Of a stretch of DNA of 64,000 bases, positions 42,296-50,057 are shown in pieces (position 1 is the stretch's first letter; each line of letters starts with the position of its first letter). The notes under the pieces are model-generated. The model made no database searches and was not told where the DNA came from. It was given only the letters and a program-made list of their open reading frames with translations. The position numbers and the translations under genes are program-made. Source of the DNA: Lysobacter soyae (GTDB lineage: Bacteria; Pseudomonadota; Gammaproteobacteria; Xanthomonadales; Xanthomonadaceae); assembly GCF_019551435.1 (NCBI RefSeq), contig NZ_CP080544.1, positions 62,001 to 126,000 of the forward strand, written 5' to 3'.

Positions 42296-43542
42296 CAGTC
42301 GCGACCCGCCGGCGCAATGAGCGGCGCTTGAAATAGAAGGTGAGAAACGCCGATTGAGCGCTCCCTGAAACCGCCTTCGCAATAGGCCAAATAGAACTCC
42401 CACAGACGAATGAAACGCGTATCGAAACCTTGCGCGTGCACTTGCGCGATGTTGGCCAAGAACCGCATGCGCCATGCTTTCAATGTCCGCGCGTAAGACA
42501 GACCGAAATCTTGCAACTCGATCAGGGCCAAGTGGCTACTGCGCGTTTTGGCCGCCAACATTGCCGCGATGGACGGGATAAATGAACCCGGAAAAACGTG
42601 GCGCTTGATGAAATCGACCGAACGCACCGCCTGTGCATAACGATGATCTTCAATCGTAATGGCTTGCACCAACGCCAGACCCCCGGGTTTAAGCAAGCGG
42701 TCCAACGTTGCAAAGTAGACGTCGAGAAACTGCGGGCCGATGGCTTCGATCATTTCAATCGAGACCAATTTGTCGTAGCGGCCTTCAAGATCCCGGTAGT
42801 CCTGCGCCAGCACTGTGACCCGGTCGGAAAGTCCGGCCGCATCGACACGCTGTTTCGCCAATGCATATTGCTCGGCGGAAATGGTGGTGGTGGTGACGCG
42901 GCAGCCCCGGGTGCGCGCGGCGTGAATCGCAAACCCGCCCCAACCGCTGCCGATTTCTACCACGTGGTCTTCAGGACCTAAGCGCAGCTTCTCGCACAGC
43001 ACATCCAGCTTTCTCAGTGATGCGACTTCAAGCGGCTCGTCCTCGCAAGTGAACATCGCGGAGGAATACATCAAGTCTTCAGAGAGGAACAAGGCGAAGA
43101 AGGCATTGCCCAAGTCGTAATGCGCAGCAATATTCTTGCGCGCGCCGGCGCGGGTATTTCTTCGTGCGGCATTGAGTGCACGCATGAGCCAGCTGGAGAC
43201 TTTTGCGCTGCCCGTTTCCATGCCATCGAGCAAGTTACGGTTGCGGACCAAAAGCCGCACCAGTGCCACCAAATCGCTGCACACCCATGCATCGGCCATG
43301 TACGCCTCGGCCGCGCCTACGCTCCCGCTGGCCGCCAATGCGCGATAGAAAGACGGGTCGAGAATTTCCAAGCGCACGCGCGGGTACGCCTCAGACGGCA
43401 CACCCAATACCACTGTTCCGGTTGCGTCCACCAGCTCCAAGGTGCCATGGCGCAAACCTTCCAAACGCTTCAAGAGCCGCTTGCGTAGAAAACGGTCGAC
43501 ACTGCCGACCTCGCCCAGATCTGAAAACGGACGTGCGCTCAT
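42295..43542 (-). CDS. Cyclopropane-fatty-acyl-phospholipid synthase family methyltransferase
   Basis: 415 residues, full CFA-synthase layout: N-terminal lipid-binding domain (about 1-130), HYDLGNAFFALFLSEDLMYSSAMF, SAM motif VVEIGSGWGGFAIHAA, SIEMIEAIG, and C-terminal WEFYLAYCEGGFRERSIG. It methylates double bonds in phospholipid acyl chains. Compared with E. coli Cfa (bicarbonate site Cys139, Glu239, His266, Ile268, Tyr317), Glu and Tyr are kept but the Cys position reads Ser (YSSAM) and the His position reads Gln (LVQAITI), so the outcome may be methylation without ring closure. Overlaps DUF1365 by 4 nt. Confidence 0.88.
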   Translation of the reverse strand: MSARPFSDLGEVGSVDRFLRKRLLKRLEGLRHGTLELVDATGTVVLGVPSEAYPRVRLEILDPSFYRALAASGSVGAAEAYMADAWVCSDLVALVRLLVRNRNLLDGMETGSAKVSSWLMRALNAARRNTRAGARKNIAAHYDLGNAFFALFLSEDLMYSSAMFTCEDEPLEVASLRKLDVLCEKLRLGPEDHVVEIGSGWGGFAIHAARTRGCRVTTTTISAEQYALAKQRVDAAGLSDRVTVLAQDYRDLEGRYDKLVSIEMIEAIGPQFLDVYFATLDRLLKPGGLALVQAITIEDHRYAQAVRSVDFIKRHVFPGSFIPSIAAMLAAKTRSSHLALIELQDFGLSYARTLKAWRMRFLANIAQVHAQGFDTRFIRLWEFYLAYCEGGFRERSIGVSHLLFQAPLIAPAGRD

Positions 43543-44309
43543 GATTCACCTTCCAAGTGACGCGGGTGGTCGTAGACCGGATTGCCTTTCAACCACAACC
43601 GCAGCGCTTGCCAATGGATACCCGTGACGACTTGGGCCGTCATCAACGGATAGCGCAACAAGACGCGTGCCAACGTGGCGCCATTCAAGGGCCGGCGTCG
43701 CAGGGCAAGATGTGCATCGAATTCGTGTTTGACACCCGCATCCACACCCATGTGTACATGTAGATCCGTGCCGGGCGCAGTGAATGTCCAACGGTAGCGG
43801 CGATCCATCGGCAAGAACGGCGAGACGTGAAACGATTTGTCGAAGGACCAATGCATTGCGCGGCCGCGCATTTCAGCGGTTGACACCGGCAGCACATAAG
43901 CGTGGCGTTCTTTCCACGGGGTGTTGGTGATCTCGGCGACGATGGTGTGCAATTCACCCGTGTGGGAATGGCAAAAATAGAACGCCACCGGATTGAAGTT
44001 GAATCCGCCGTAACGGAGGTGGGCCAACAGGCGAATCGGGCCGTCAGGCCGAACGCCGGTCTCGGCCTTGACCCGCGCACGTACCGCGTCAGCGAGGGGT
44101 AGTCTGGCGTCTCCGAGGAAATCCGCCCGTTTGAATGCCGCCAGGTTGCTGCGCTCGTTCGACCAGAGCCAACGCTTATCGAAGACGCGGTCCAGTTCGT
44201 CCAAATCGAGATACAGCTGCGCCATCCGGTAACTGAAGGCGTGCGGATGCGGGCTGTGCCGCCGATGACGCACATGGCCCTCGTAGACGGCACTGGCCAA
44301 GGTGTTCAT
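43539..44309 (-). CDS. DUF1365 family protein
   Basis: 256 residues. Opening SAVYEGHVRHRRHSPHPHAFSYRMAQLYLDLDEL and later RYGGFNFNPVAFYFCHSHTGELHTIVAEITNTPWKERHAYVLP are the DUF1365 hallmarks. The function is not known; the gene is almost always found between an FAD amine oxidase-like gene and a CFA-like methyltransferase gene, as here, so it is inferred to act with them on acyl chains. Start MNTLASAVYEGH at 44309 overlaps the oxidase stop (ATGA); upstream extension to 44381 is not family-like. Confidence 0.92.
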   Translation of the reverse strand: MNTLASAVYEGHVRHRRHSPHPHAFSYRMAQLYLDLDELDRVFDKRWLWSNERSNLAAFKRADFLGDARLPLADAVRARVKAETGVRPDGPIRLLAHLRYGGFNFNPVAFYFCHSHTGELHTIVAEITNTPWKERHAYVLPVSTAEMRGRAMHWSFDKSFHVSPFLPMDRRYRWTFTAPGTDLHVHMGVDAGVKHEFDAHLALRRRPLNGATLARVLLRYPLMTAQVVTGIHWQALRLWLKGNPVYDHPRHLEGES

Positions 44310-45616
44310 GCGCAATCCGCCACAGTGTGCGCCGAGGCTGGCGAATGTACCTCTTCCATGCGGGCAACGGTGCCGTTCCAATCCACGCCCAAAGCCGCCG
44401 CCACCTCGACCCCGCTACGGATGCCGTCTTCGTGGAAACCCCAACCCCAATAGGCGCCTGCAAACCACGTGCGACGCACGCCTTGCAGTTCTTTCTTTCG
44501 ATGCTGCGCTTCAAGTGTTTGCTGTGTGTAAACAGGATGATGATACGTGCGCCGCAGCAGCACACACGCCGGATCCACCTCCGCACCGCGGTTCAACGAA
44601 ACGATCAGCGGCGTTGTCACATCCAAACCTTGCAACAAATTCATGCAGTAACTCACCGTGCATGCCGCCGAAGGCACTGCGGGTAAGAACACATTCCATG
44701 CCGCCCACGCTTTCTTATGTGCAGGCATGATTTTTTCATCAGTGTGTAGCAGCATTTCGTTGGATTGATACGCGATAGCACCCAACACTTCGCGCTCTGC
44801 GCTTGTCGGCTCATCGAGCAATTCCAGTGCCTGATCGCTATGACATGCCAGTACCAAATGGTCAAACTCCTCCACGCCCGTTGCCGTGCGGAGATAGACG
44901 CCGCGCGCGTCGCGCGAAACGCCCACCACGGGGGTCGCTAGACGCGTGCGCACGCGCCAATTCGCCGTCATCGCATCGACGTAGGTGCGCGAGCCGCCCT
45001 GCACCACCGACCAGCTCGGGCGTGTGCCCAAATTCAGCATCTGGTGATTGGCCATGAACTGCACCAGGTATTTGGCCGGAAAGGCGAGAATCTCCGCCGG
45101 GGGTGACGACCACAGCGCACTGGCCATTGGAATCAGGTGCAAGTCTCGGAAGGCGTCGCTGTAGTGGTGTGCTTTCAGATATTCGCCCAGCGGAGGCCCC
45201 GCCTCATCCAACTGCAACAACCGCGGCGCTTCGCGATAAAAACGCGAAAGATCTCGCAACATCCGCCAGAATCGTGGCGACCACAGGTTACGACGTTGAC
45301 AAAACAAAGTGTCCAGACGGGTAGCGTTGTACTCCAGACCCGAGCGCGCATCTTGCACGGAAAAACTCATAGTCGTGGCTTGCGTCTGCACGCCCAGTGT
45401 TTTAAACAAACGGGTCAGCAACGGATAGTGGTGAGGGTTGTGTACGATGAAGCCGGTATCGATGCGAAGCGATTGACCCTCGACGAAGACCTCGTGTGTG
45501 TCGGTGTGCCCTCCCAGGTAATCGTTGGCTTCGTACAACACCACATCGTGACGACGCGACAACAACCACGCTGCCGTCAGGCCACTGATGCCACTGCCCA
45601 CCACCGCGATACGCAT
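44306..45616 (-). CDS. FAD/NAD(P)-binding amine-oxidase-like protein
   Basis: 436 residues. N-terminal FAD motif VVGSGISGLTAAWLLSRRHDVVLYEANDYLGGHTDT, then IDTGFIVHNPHHYPLLTRLF, WSVVQGGSRTYVDAM and a C-terminal FAGAYWGWGFHEDGIRSGVEVAAAL that closes over FAD. Similar to plant cyclopropane-synthase N-terminal domains and to oxidases in ChrR regulons. It may dehydrogenate or oxygenate acyl chains ahead of the methyltransferase. It starts 1 nt after the desaturase stop. Confidence 0.92.
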   Translation of the reverse strand: MRIAVVGSGISGLTAAWLLSRRHDVVLYEANDYLGGHTDTHEVFVEGQSLRIDTGFIVHNPHHYPLLTRLFKTLGVQTQATTMSFSVQDARSGLEYNATRLDTLFCQRRNLWSPRFWRMLRDLSRFYREAPRLLQLDEAGPPLGEYLKAHHYSDAFRDLHLIPMASALWSSPPAEILAFPAKYLVQFMANHQMLNLGTRPSWSVVQGGSRTYVDAMTANWRVRTRLATPVVGVSRDARGVYLRTATGVEEFDHLVLACHSDQALELLDEPTSAEREVLGAIAYQSNEMLLHTDEKIMPAHKKAWAAWNVFLPAVPSAACTVSYCMNLLQGLDVTTPLIVSLNRGAEVDPACVLLRRTYHHPVYTQQTLEAQHRKKELQGVRRTWFAGAYWGWGFHEDGIRSGVEVAAALGVDWNGTVARMEEVHSPASAHTVADCA

Positions 45617-45617
45617 C

Positions 45618-46568
45618 TCAGCGGCGCCCCTTAGCCAGAACCCAATCAGGGACGCCTTTCAACGAATGCACCAAGCCCAATCCTTGCATTAGCCGCAGTC
45701 CGTACCAAGTGAAATCGATCTCCCACCAACGAAATCCCTGGCGAGCGCTGCCTGGATAGAAATGGTGATTGTTGTGCCAGCCTTCGCCAAGTGTGAGTAA
45801 TGCGAGCCATGCATTGTTACGGCTGTCGTCCTTCGTCGCGTAGCGACGGCTGCCGAAGCGATGCGCCAACGAGTTGATAGTCACGGTGGCATGAAACAGC
45901 ACGACCGTGGAAATAAAGAATCCCCAGACCAGCAGTTGTGCACCGGAGGTGTGCAGCGCCGGCGCGTGGGTTTCGAGCATGGCGCCAATGGCGTACAACG
46001 CGATGGCCAATGCCACCGGAACGGCGGTATCGAAGCGATCCAGCCAACGAAGCTCCGGATATTTCAGCCAATCGCCAATACGAGCGGGGTTGGTTGCAAA
46101 CGCGCCCTGTGTCAGAAACCAACTGACATGGCTGCGCCAGAAACCTTTGCGCGGGGAATGCAGATCACGCGCCGTATCAGCGTGCGCGTGGTGGTGACGA
46201 TGGTGCGCCGCCCACCAAAGGGGTCCACGCTGCACCGAAGACGCGGCCAAAACAGCAAAGACAAACTGTACTGCGCGCGAGGTCTTGAATGCCTTGTGCG
46301 AAAAGTAGCGGTGATAGAACGCGGTGATGGCAAACATGCGCATGGCATAAAGCAGCACGGCGACGCAAACCGCGAACGGCGACACCCCCACCCAAAGCAC
46401 CGCCAGACACGCCACATGCATTGCAATGAACGGGAGCGCCCGCAGCCAATCGATCTCATCTCTACCAGCGGGGTCGATGTCGTTTCCGCCCGCGTCTATC
46501 CAACGGCGCATCACCGTGAGCTTCGCGATGACACCTCCCGTGGGCGATTCAATGACCTTCTTTGGCAT
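45618..46568 (-). CDS. Acyl-CoA/phospholipid fatty-acid desaturase
   Basis: 316 residues with four TM helices and the three histidine boxes of diiron desaturases: HRYFSH, HHRHHH (with a preceding WWAA) and GWHNNHH. It inserts a cis double bond, probably at Delta-9, using O2. The start at 46568 has AGGAG at a suitable distance; a longer start (46622) is rejected. It lies 54 nt after the ChrR gene, and a candidate ECF promoter sits in that gap. The new double bond would be the substrate for the methyltransferases downstream. Confidence 0.93.
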   Translation of the reverse strand: MPKKVIESPTGGVIAKLTVMRRWIDAGGNDIDPAGRDEIDWLRALPFIAMHVACLAVLWVGVSPFAVCVAVLLYAMRMFAITAFYHRYFSHKAFKTSRAVQFVFAVLAASSVQRGPLWWAAHHRHHHAHADTARDLHSPRKGFWRSHVSWFLTQGAFATNPARIGDWLKYPELRWLDRFDTAVPVALAIALYAIGAMLETHAPALHTSGAQLLVWGFFISTVVLFHATVTINSLAHRFGSRRYATKDDSRNNAWLALLTLGEGWHNNHHFYPGSARQGFRWWEIDFTWYGLRLMQGLGLVHSLKGVPDWVLAKGRR

Positions 46569-46592
46569 CCGGGGCTCCTGTCTACCTTCAGG

Positions 46593-46621
46593 CTTACGCG
46601 GCCAGACATCACTTGGATGCA
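46593..46621 (-). promoter_or_regulatory. Candidate ECF-sigma promoter before the desaturase
   Basis: On the minus strand TGCATCC (46621-46615) is followed after 18 nt by TAAG (46596-46593), placing a start site shortly upstream of the AGGAG of the desaturase gene. It resembles the RpoE-ChrR promoter of Rhodobacter (TGATCC ... TAAGA) and the motif found before the sigma gene here. Short motifs; could be chance. Confidence 0.35.
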
Positions 46622-46622
46622 C

Positions 46623-47288
46623 TCAAACACCAAAAACCGGCTGAAGCTTTCGGGCGAACCAGCCCGGAAAACGCAACGGCTTCTCGAGCGCACTGACGCA
46701 AATGCAGGCTGGGCCGGGCGCGGTGACCGGCTGATGCTCTATCTCCGAGTCCAGATCAGCGGCATCACCCGCCTGGAAGTATCCCAACGCATCGTGGTAG
46801 GCGCCCTGCAATATTTGGGTGAGCTCTCCGGCTTGATGGCCATGCACAGGCATACGCTTGCCCGGCGCAATTCGCAGCAGTAGCAATACGACGCCACTGG
46901 GACCTACTACGCGTACGTAGTGCGCGCCCGAGCCCATCCAACGCCACTTAAGCGCGCTGAAGGTCTTGCCGAAGTAGGGCTGAAGCACCTCGGGCATCGC
47001 ATCTTCATCCGATCGGTCAGCTCGATGCACCGCCGGCGCGGCTACTGTGTGGGCCTCATCCAAGGCTCGCAGCATCGTCTCGCGCAATATCGATGCTTTG
47101 CCTTCGGACCACGTCGGTAATTGCCTTTCAACCAAGGCACCGCCGATTCGTTCAGCATCGAGCAGCTTTGCGCGGCAATGCCCGCATGCGCTGAAATGCA
47201 AAGACGCAATCGCTGCCGTTTCCGGCGGTAACGCACCTGCCGCATAACTGACCAAGGTGGTCGCGTCGAGATGGTGACGCGGCGTCAT
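46623..47288 (-). CDS. ChrR-type zinc anti-sigma factor with cupin domain
   Basis: 221 residues. The zinc anti-sigma motif HX3CX2C is HFSACGHC (His31, Cys35, Cys38), followed by a cupin domain (VLLLLRIAPGKRMPVHGHQAGELTQILQGAYHD) whose His/Glu residues would bind a second metal, as in Rhodobacter ChrR. It holds the ECF sigma inactive until singlet oxygen or related stress. Overlaps the sigma gene by 4 nt (ATGA), so anti-sigma and sigma are made in step. 54 nt separate it from the desaturase gene. Confidence 0.9.
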   Translation of the reverse strand: MTPRHHLDATTLVSYAAGALPPETAAIASLHFSACGHCRAKLLDAERIGGALVERQLPTWSEGKASILRETMLRALDEAHTVAAPAVHRADRSDEDAMPEVLQPYFGKTFSALKWRWMGSGAHYVRVVGPSGVVLLLLRIAPGKRMPVHGHQAGELTQILQGAYHDALGYFQAGDAADLDSEIEHQPVTAPGPACICVSALEKPLRFPGWFARKLQPVFGV

Positions 47289-47851
47289 GATTTCCCTCCG
47301 ATGCTGTTCTGCAGACTCAAGAACGCCCGACGCACATGCGATTTCACCGTCCCCAACGGCATGCCCATCTCATCGGCGATTTCCTGATGGCTCTTGGCCT
47401 CGAAATAGGACATTCGGATCAAACGTGCTTGTATCGGCGACAAGGCATCAATGCGTTGATGCAAAGCGAGATTGTCGGTATAGGCTTCGGCGCGATCGGG
47501 CGCGGGATCGCACTCAGTGTCTATTGCGGCTGCGCTAACGTAGGAGAGTCCCTGTTCTTTACGGCACTTGTCGAAAAAGAGGTTTCTCGCAACGCGAAAC
47601 AGCCAGGTGCTAAGCGCGCCACGTGCCGCATCGTATTGCGCCGCCTGCTGCCACAACTTCAGCAACGCATCTTGTGCTATCTCCTCCGCCGTCGCGTTGG
47701 GTGCACCCAAGCCTCGCAAATAGAGACACAGACGGGGCATGAAAAACGCGTAAATCCGCATGAACGCATCTCGATCGCGGATCGTCGCCACTTGTTTCAT
47801 GTCAGACGACCAATCGGGCACGCTTTTCTCGGTGATGGCGAATGGATTCAT
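47285..47851 (-). CDS. ECF RNA polymerase sigma factor (RpoE, ChrR-partner type)
   Basis: 188 residues: sigma-2 (FMRIYAFFMPRLCLYLRGLG, TAEEIAQDALLKLWQQAAQYDAARGALSTWLFRVARNLFFDKCRK) and sigma-4 (LSPIQARLIRMSYFEAKSHQEIADEMGMPLGTVKSHVRRAFLSL). Paired with a ChrR gene, it fits ECF11-type sigma factors that answer singlet oxygen. The start at 47851 (MNPFAITEKSV) is preceded by AGGG; ATG 47800 is another option and an upstream ATG at 47902 is less likely. It heads the long operon down to the photolyase and probably activates itself from the motif at 47929-47959. Confidence 0.9.
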   Translation of the reverse strand: MNPFAITEKSVPDWSSDMKQVATIRDRDAFMRIYAFFMPRLCLYLRGLGAPNATAEEIAQDALLKLWQQAAQYDAARGALSTWLFRVARNLFFDKCRKEQGLSYVSAAAIDTECDPAPDRAEAYTDNLALHQRIDALSPIQARLIRMSYFEAKSHQEIADEMGMPLGTVKSHVRRAFLSLQNSIGGKS

Positions 47852-47928
47852 CGCGAGGACCCTGCGGGACGTCCTCCCTGAGTTCGGACTGATCATTGGC
47901 ATCCTACAGTGCGCCGGGGAATACAGTG

Positions 47929-47959
47929 TTTATACGAACAAAGGCGGCGATTGGATTCA
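47929..47959 (-). promoter_or_regulatory. Candidate ECF-sigma promoter of the sigma/ChrR operon
   Basis: On the minus strand TGAATCC (47959-47953) and TATAAA (47934-47929) are 18 nt apart, about 80 nt before the sigma start codon. The -35-like half matches the TGCATCC found with identical spacing before the desaturase. TATAAA could equally serve ordinary sigma-70. Confidence 0.4.
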
Positions 47960-47985
47960 GAGGGGCGTCGGAAGTCTGATCAGGT

Positions 47986-48062
47986 TGGCGCGCCCGGAGG
48001 GATTCGAACCCCCGACCAATGGCTTCGGAAGCCACTACTCTATCCGGCTGAGCTACGGGCGC
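47986..48062 (-). tRNA. tRNA-Arg (anticodon CCG)
   Basis: A full cloverleaf of 74 nt plus an encoded CCA: acceptor stem GCGCCCG pairing with CGGGCGC, D stem GCTC/GAGT, anticodon stem GTGGC/GCCAT around TTCCGAA (anticodon CCG, reads CGG), a 5-nt variable loop TGGTC, and a T arm with TTCGAAT in the loop. Discriminator base G. It lies between the patatin gene and the sigma operon, transcribed towards the latter. Confidence 0.97.
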
Positions 48063-48149
48063 GTGCCGAGTCCGCCGTAGCGGAGCCGCTATTGTAGCGG
48101 CTCTCCCCGCCAGCTGCGGCATTACTGCCCGGTCATTCGGGGCAAACGC

Positions 48150-49166
48150 TCAGTCCTTGCGGCAATCCGGATCACGGCGAAATTTGTCCAACCAGCCGTC
48201 GCGCTGTGCGCAGCGGGCTTTACGCGCCTCCTCGGCGTTGTGCGCCGCCCGTGCATTGGCGGCCTGTTGGGCTTTGTCTTGCCGCGCTTTCTGCATCGCA
48301 GCCAGTTTGGCGCGAATCTGCGGCAATGCCGCTTGTGCTGCACGTTCGCCTTCAAGAATGGCTTTGTTCCTGAGTTCGAAATCCGCCGCGCCGATGTCAT
48401 TGACCCTCGGCCGGATCACAATATCGGCACGTGCCAACTCTTGCGCGCCGAGTTTCTGACCCATGATTTTGAGGCTTTGTTGGACGTTGCCCATCATGCT
48501 GCTGGCCGACGCGATGCCATCGGCCTTGCTGCTGATATCCACCGCGATGACGAAATCGGCGCCCAGTTCGCGTGCGGCATCGACCGGCACCGGGCTGACC
48601 ACGCCGCCATCCACGTAATGTGCTTTGCCGATGGCCACGGCTTCAAAGACACCCGGGATGGAACTCGACGCGCGCACCGCCTGGCCGGTATTGCCACGAA
48701 CGAAGACCGTCCGGCGACCATCGGCAAGATTGGTTGCCACCGCGGCGAACGGCTTGCGCAGCTTTTCAATACTGCGACCGCCTACCAAACGATTCACGTA
48801 GTCCTGCAACTTCTGCCCTTTCACAAGACCGCCGGAGAACAAGCTGACGTCGCGAATGCTGGATTCATCCAACGCAAACGCTTTTTCCTGCATCGCATAC
48901 GCGTCCATGCCACTGGCGTAAAGCGCGCCGACCACACTGCCCGCGCTGGTGCCGGCAACAGCCACCGGAGTGATGCCGTTGGCTTCCAAAATCTTGATCA
49001 CGCCGATGTGCGCAAAGCCTTTGGCTGCGCCGCCGCCCAGCGCGATACCGACTTTCACCGGTGCCACCTTCACCGTTGCTGCGCGTACGGTCACATCGGC
49101 TGGCGGTGCGCCGGCGCAAGCAGCGAGGACAGTGGAAAAGAAGGCGGCAGTCAAGAACTTGCGCAT
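48150..49166 (-). CDS. Patatin-like phospholipase lipoprotein (RssA-like)
   Basis: 338 residues with a lipobox (LAAC, Cys17). Patatin domain: oxyanion loop ALGGGAAKGFAHIGV (42-56), nucleophile Ser74 in GTSAGS, and the catalytic Asp186 in HYVDGGVVSPVPV. It is a predicted acyl hydrolase at the periplasmic face. After the domain the last about 60 residues are Ala/Arg/Gln-rich and probably coiled-coil (RAAQAALPQIRAKLAAMQKARQ), ending in a Cys-containing tail (CAQRDGWLDKFRRDPDCRKD). Start at 49166 gives the lipoprotein signal; an ATG at 49232 would not. It stops 87 nt after the tRNA gene, on the same strand, with the tRNA downstream. Confidence 0.9.
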   Translation of the reverse strand: MRKFLTAAFFSTVLAACAGAPPADVTVRAATVKVAPVKVGIALGGGAAKGFAHIGVIKILEANGITPVAVAGTSAGSVVGALYASGMDAYAMQEKAFALDESSIRDVSLFSGGLVKGQKLQDYVNRLVGGRSIEKLRKPFAAVATNLADGRRTVFVRGNTGQAVRASSSIPGVFEAVAIGKAHYVDGGVVSPVPVDAARELGADFVIAVDISSKADGIASASSMMGNVQQSLKIMGQKLGAQELARADIVIRPRVNDIGAADFELRNKAILEGERAAQAALPQIRAKLAAMQKARQDKAQQAANARAAHNAEEARKARCAQRDGWLDKFRRDPDCRKD

Positions 49167-49272
49167 CAGACGTCGTTGGTTAAATTGAAGTGCATAGCTT
49201 AAGTCGAACCGGATGAATCGAGGCACCCGCATAGGCTAGGATGCAGTCAACCTGACAATGGAAAAGAGCGAA

Positions 49273-50001
49273 ATGCGTATTTCGTGTGCACTTGCCTTGA
49301 CGATGGCCTTCCTTACGGCAAACGCATGGGCCGGTACGCCGTTGCCCGATGGTCCACATGTCGTCACTAGTGGGCGCGCGACATCTTCCGCACGCGCGGA
49401 CATCGCCGATTTGAGCGTCACTGCCGCGTTCACCGACGAGACCGGGATTCGCGCCAAAGAACGTACTGATGCCGCAGTCGCTTTGCTTCTCGCATCATTA
49501 AAGCGAATGAATGTCTCGGATTCTGATATTTCCGCGTCAACGCTGGCAGTACGCGAGGACTTTACTTATGAGAACGGCAAGATGACCAAGCGCGGCATCG
49601 TGGCCAGTCGTTCGGTGAAGTTCAAATTGCGCGACGTTTCCAAGATAGATGCGGTCATGAACGCGGTGCTGGATGCGGGCGTTTCGCGAATTGAAGACCC
49701 GAAATTCACATCGAGCAGCGCTGATGCAATTCGTAGCGCTTTGCGCGCCGAGGCGTCACAGAAAGCCCATGCGAGTGCTACGGTATTGGCAGCCGGTTTC
49801 AATGCCGCGCTTGGAAAGGTTTACAGCATCAATAGCGTCCAAAGCACGTCCTACGCACAGTACGCGCCCTCTCCCAACGCCGGTTACATGAACGCCATCA
49901 CGGTCAATGCATCGAAACCGTTGTCGGGTCCTTCTGTGTACTTGGTGCCTGAGCTGGTGTTTGAAGAATCCATCAATGTCGTCTACTCCATCCAACCCTG
50001 A
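49273..50001 (+). CDS. SIMPL-domain (DUF541) periplasmic protein
   Basis: 242 residues with a signal peptide (ISCALALTMAFLTANAWAG). SIMPL features: VVTSGRATSSARADIADLSVTAAFTDETGIRAKERTDAAVALLLASLKRMNVSDSDISASTLAVREDFTYE is the typical opening and VSKIDAVMNAVLDAGVSRIED the middle helix. SIMPL proteins are periplasmic, with a suggested oxidative-stress role in E. coli (YggE); activity unknown. The signal peptide favours ATG 49273 over ATG 49258. Confidence 0.88.
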   Translation: MRISCALALTMAFLTANAWAGTPLPDGPHVVTSGRATSSARADIADLSVTAAFTDETGIRAKERTDAAVALLLASLKRMNVSDSDISASTLAVREDFTYENGKMTKRGIVASRSVKFKLRDVSKIDAVMNAVLDAGVSRIEDPKFTSSSADAIRSALRAEASQKAHASATVLAAGFNAALGKVYSINSVQSTSYAQYAPSPNAGYMNAITVNASKPLSGPSVYLVPELVFEESINVVYSIQP

Positions 50002-50057
50002 TCAGGAAGATTGAAGCAATACCAAATGCTCTCGCCAAAGAGAGGTGGCCGTCGCAG

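Noticed and set aside
47986-48062. tRNA-Arg as integration site of a mobile element
   Set aside because: tRNA-Arg genes are common attachment sites, but no integrase and no repeat of its 3' end were found nearby, and both flanks hold ordinary genes.
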